Below the pieces are notes generated by a model. The model had not been told where the DNA came from and did no database searches. It saw nothing but the letters and a program-made list of their open reading frames with translations. Positions 61,559-64,000 of a stretch of 64,000 nucleotides of DNA are shown here, in pieces; within the stretch, counting starts at the first letter, position 1, and each line of letters starts with the position of its first letter. The position numbers and the translations under genes are program-made. This DNA is from DASZFV01 sp035549075 (GTDB lineage Bacteria > Myxococcota_A > Polyangia > Fen-1088): positions 1 through 64,000 of the forward strand of contig DASZRT010000031.1 of the NCBI GenBank assembly GCA_035549075.1, written 5' to 3'.

Positions 61559-63408
61559 AGGCGCGGGCGTTCGGGCTCGTGGCGCTTCTGGCGTCGTTTG
61601 GCTTGGCGACGCTCGGCTGCGCGACGGAGCCGTACAAGCGCGCGGGCAACATGGACGACGTCGCGGCCGCGCTCGCGCGCCACGGGACGGGCGCGGCGCG
61701 GCCCGCGAACGCCGGCGGACGCCCGCTCGCGTTCCTCGCGCTCGCGGGCGCCAAGGGCCCGCGCCTCGCGGCCTACGACCTCGCCGACAAGCGCGTGCTC
61801 TGGACGCAGCCTGCGGATCTGAAGGCGCGCGTCGAGGTGGGCGCCGACTTCGTCGTGCACGCGTCGGCGAACGCGCTCGTGGGGCGCGACCTGCGCGCGG
61901 GCGGCGAGCGCTGGCGCCGCGCGATCGCCGCCGACGAGCGGCTGCTCGGCTACGCCGCCGACGGCGCGACGGCGTTCGTGCTCGTGCAGAAGGGCGGCGC
62001 GCACCTGCACGGCGGCACGGCGTACCTCGCGGCCATCGACGGCACGACGGGCGCCGAGCGATGGCGCCACGAGCTGCCGTCGGCGAACGCGGGCGGTCCG
62101 ACGGCGGGCGGCGGCCTCGTCGCCGTGCTGCTGCAGTCGCAGTACGTCGCGATCCTCGACGGCGCGACGGGCGCCGAGCTCGCGACCGTCCTTTCGAACG
62201 AAGAGGCCGCGACGTACGTGCGCGCGCTGCCCGAGGGCGTGTTCTTCGGCTCGAGCGGCGTGTTTCGCCTGTCGCGCGCGACGGCGGCGGGCTCGCGCAA
62301 GTCCGCCGGTTACGTCGCCGCCAAGCTGCCCGAGTTCGTGCGCCCCGTGTACTGGTTCGATCAGTACCGGCCCGAACAAGGCGACTACTCGGCCCTCGAT
62401 CGCAACCGCGTGCTGTGGCGCATGACGCCGAACAAAGAAGACGAGGCCGCGCGCTTCCGCGACGACCTCGCCGTCGTTCACAACTTCCGTTTCTTCTTCG
62501 GCTTCGACTCGAAGACGGGCGCGTTGCGATGGGCGTACAACCACCCGTCGACCGAGGCGGTCTCGTCGGCCGACGTCGGCGACGCGATCCTGTTCGCGAC
62601 GGCCGACGGCGAGCTGGGCGCCCTCGACGCGAAGACGGGCCGCCGCACCTACGCCGCGCGCCTGCCGGGCGAGGTGGTCCGCGGCGTGACCTTCGACGCC
62701 GAGGGGTTCGCGCCGCACGACGCGACAGGGGCTTCCCCGACGCTGTCGGAGGCGCTGTCGTCGATCGTGTGGGATCCGGATCGGCGCTTCTGGGACGTGA
62801 AGATGTTCGCGATCGAGGCGCTCGCGGGCCAGCCGGGCGGCGAGGTCACGGAGCAGCTGCTCAAGATCACCGAGCAAGAGGGCCTGCCGCCGGCCGTCTA
62901 CCAGAAGGCGGGCGAGGCGCTCATCGCGCGCAAGGACGCGGGCTCGGCGGCCGCCTCGTCGGAGATGCTCGCGCACGTGCTCGAGCGCCACGCCGACTAC
63001 GCCGAGGGGCGCTCGGCGCCCGCCGTCGAGATCCTCGCGCGCGCCGCGGGCGCGATGAAGGCCAAGGCGGCGGCGCCCGCGCTCGTCGCGCACCTGCGCC
63101 GGCCCGAGACGACGCCGGCGGCGGCGGCGGCGATCGCGCGCGCCCTCGCGGCGCTCGAGGCGACGGACGCATTACCCGCGCTGCGCGACTTCCTGACGAT
63201 GTACCGGGCCGATCCGATCTACGACGGCGATCCGACGGCGCTGGTCGCGGCGTCCGAGGCGATGCTCGCGCTGGGCGGCCAGTCGGAGCGGCAGCTCTTG
63301 CTGTATTTGTCGGAGGAGCCGCGCACGGTGCAGGCGCTGCGCGCGCACCTGCGGCGGGCGCTCGCGCAGACGGCGTCGCGCGCGGCGGCCGCGGCGGCGG
63401 CCGAGTGA
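61555..63408 (+). CDS. Lipoprotein with PQQ-type beta-propeller and HEAT tail
   Basis: A 617-aa predicted lipoprotein with lipobox LATLGC (Cys about residue 22). Residues 50-390 show beta-propeller blades with LAAYDLADKRVLW, YLAAIDGTTGAERWRHEL and GALRWAY type PQQ-like repeats. About 400-605 is a helical HEAT-like tail (MLAHVLERHADYAEG, ALRDFLTMYRAD). It resembles BamB-like scaffolds more than a quinoprotein enzyme. It starts with GTG overlapping the HEAT gene stop and overlaps the ferredoxin start (GTGA). Confidence 0.87.
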   Translation: MKARAFGLVALLASFGLATLGCATEPYKRAGNMDDVAAALARHGTGAARPANAGGRPLAFLALAGAKGPRLAAYDLADKRVLWTQPADLKARVEVGADFVVHASANALVGRDLRAGGERWRRAIAADERLLGYAADGATAFVLVQKGGAHLHGGTAYLAAIDGTTGAERWRHELPSANAGGPTAGGGLVAVLLQSQYVAILDGATGAELATVLSNEEAATYVRALPEGVFFGSSGVFRLSRATAAGSRKSAGYVAAKLPEFVRPVYWFDQYRPEQGDYSALDRNRVLWRMTPNKEDEAARFRDDLAVVHNFRFFFGFDSKTGALRWAYNHPSTEAVSSADVGDAILFATADGELGALDAKTGRRTYAARLPGEVVRGVTFDAEGFAPHDATGASPTLSEALSSIVWDPDRRFWDVKMFAIEALAGQPGGEVTEQLLKITEQEGLPPAVYQKAGEALIARKDAGSAAASSEMLAHVLERHADYAEGRSAPAVEILARAAGAMKAKAAAPALVAHLRRPETTPAAAAAIARALAALEATDALPALRDFLTMYRADPIYDGDPTALVAASEAMLALGGQSERQLLLYLSEEPRTVQALRAHLRRALAQTASRAAAAAAAE

Positions 63409-63746
63409 GCGAGCCGCGCCGCCTCACCGTCCTCGTGTGCCGCGGGCCGACCTGCGGCGGGCGGCGGAACTCCGCCGAGCTCTACGCCAAGCTGGAGCAG
63501 ACGATCGCGGCGCGTGGGCTGGCCGGGCAGATCACGCTCGGCTGGGAGACGTGCTTCGGGCACTGCCTGCGCGGCCCCAACATCCTCGTCTACGACACCG
63601 ACGAGGCGCGCGGCTGGCAGGTCTACGCCGGCTTCGACGCGCCGTCCGCCGTCCTCTACAACCGCATGACGCCGGACGACTTGGAGCGCGTCATCGACGC
63701 CCATTTGCTGGGCGGCATGGTCGTCCGGCCGCTCACTTACAGGTAA
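63405..63746 (+). CDS. Thioredoxin-like [2Fe-2S] ferredoxin-domain protein
   Basis: A 113-aa soluble protein. CRGPTC (Cys-x4-Cys) near the N-terminus and CFGHC (Cys-x3-Cys) at about residues 49-53 fit the four ligands of thioredoxin-like [2Fe-2S] ferredoxins. It may pass electrons to a nearby enzyme. The adjacent cysteine desulfurase would supply its cluster sulfur. The GTG start is coupled to the lipoprotein gene. Confidence 0.88.
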   Translation: MSEPRRLTVLVCRGPTCGGRRNSAELYAKLEQTIAARGLAGQITLGWETCFGHCLRGPNILVYDTDEARGWQVYAGFDAPSAVLYNRMTPDDLERVIDAHLLGGMVVRPLTYR

Positions 63747-63788
63747 CCCGCGCTTGCGGCCGGCGTGAAAAACGCCAGAATCGCGCCC

Positions 63789-64000
63789 GTGCCGGACGGG
63801 ATCTACCTCGATCACAACGCGACGGCGCCCGTGCGCCCCGAGGTTGCCGACGCCGTGGCGCACGCGCTCCGCGCGGGGTGGGGGAACGCTTCGAGCACGC
63901 ACGCCGCGGGGCGGGCCGCGCGCGCGGCCGTCGAGGCGGCGCGCGCCGAGGTCGCGGCGCTGCTCGGCGTCGGCGCCGACGAGATCGTCTTCACGTCGGG
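63789..64000 (+). CDS. Cysteine desulfurase, 5' part only
   Basis: The window ends after about 70 codons of a class V aminotransferase-fold protein. YLDHNATAPVRPEV, GNASSTHAAGR and ALLGVGADEIVFTSG are the N-terminal signature of NifS/IscS-type cysteine desulfurases. The PLP lysine and catalytic Cys are beyond the window. GTG 63789 is a plausible start, with CAGAAT 7 nt upstream and TTGCGG (63754-63759) as a weak -35. It lies 42 nt after the ferredoxin-domain gene, so it may be a separate transcript. Confidence 0.88.
   Translation, partial: MPDGIYLDHNATAPVRPEVADAVAHALRAGWGNASSTHAAGRAARAAVEAARAEVAALLGVGADEIVFTS

Overview
The window is about 64 kb of very GC-rich (roughly 70% by eye), gene-dense chromosome from what looks like a soil myxobacterium (Myxococcota, probably class Polyangia). 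That placement is an inference. It rests on a membrane-anchored tandem Ser/Thr kinase with HRDVSP-type catalytic loops, many lipoproteins with Asp/Ala- or Gly-rich linkers, a MopE-type metal-binding segment ahead of a sulfatase-fold domain, two PilZ proteins, and frequent ATGA/GTGA stop-start overlaps. I see no rRNA, tRNA, CRISPR array, insertion sequence or phage gene.

Layout. 0-6.5 kb: a long inverted repeat, then pyrC-carA (pyrimidine synthesis) followed by a SanA-like protein and two exported proteins. 6.5-15.3 kb: a beta-propeller lipoprotein, a dual Ser/Thr kinase (minus), coaBC, a family-4 uracil-DNA glycosylase and a lipoprotein. 15.3-20.9 kb (minus): a catabolic operon of a semialdehyde dehydrogenase, two class III aminotransferases and a 3-oxoacid CoA-transferase. 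21-22.5 kb: an HU-like protein and an adenosine-deaminase-like enzyme. 22.5-30.5 kb: a divergent envelope locus, with ECF sigma, FecR-type regulator, exported protein and vWA-like lipoprotein on one side and a reduced RND-like membrane protein plus a lipoprotein on the other. 30.5-41 kb: a divergent pair of sulfatase-fold proteins, a PilZ protein, a PfkB-family protein and an MFS/spermidine-synthase-like fusion. 41-43.4 kb: ECF sigma, zinc-finger anti-sigma and DUF4097 protein. 43.4-55.5 kb: phosphoesterase, TolC-type protein (minus), hotdog thioesterase, ygfZ, a 50-aa basic protein, mutS, a YcbK-like peptidase and further exported or membrane proteins. 55.1-57.3 kb: PilZ protein and a HAMP sensor without an output domain. 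57.3-64 kb: NamZ-like protein, nadD, DUF2520 protein, then a HEAT / PQQ-propeller-HEAT / thioredoxin-like ferredoxin operon, and a cysteine desulfurase cut by the window end.

The most interesting signals are regulatory. At about ten starts an AT-rich -10-like hexamer lies 6-11 nt before the start codon with little room for a ribosome-binding site, which suggests leaderless or near-leaderless transcripts. Around 26.98 kb a self-complementary CTATAG provides overlapping -10 boxes on both strands, each 8 nt from its start codon. Short hairpin repeats recur between genes, and a copy-like element sits in frame inside an anti-sigma gene. Among proteins, the most unusual are a PfkB homologue with GASE where GAGD is expected, an adenosine-deaminase-like enzyme with Asp-Gly for Asp-Asp, and the RND-like/sigma/FecR locus, which is the best candidate here for an uncharacterised system.
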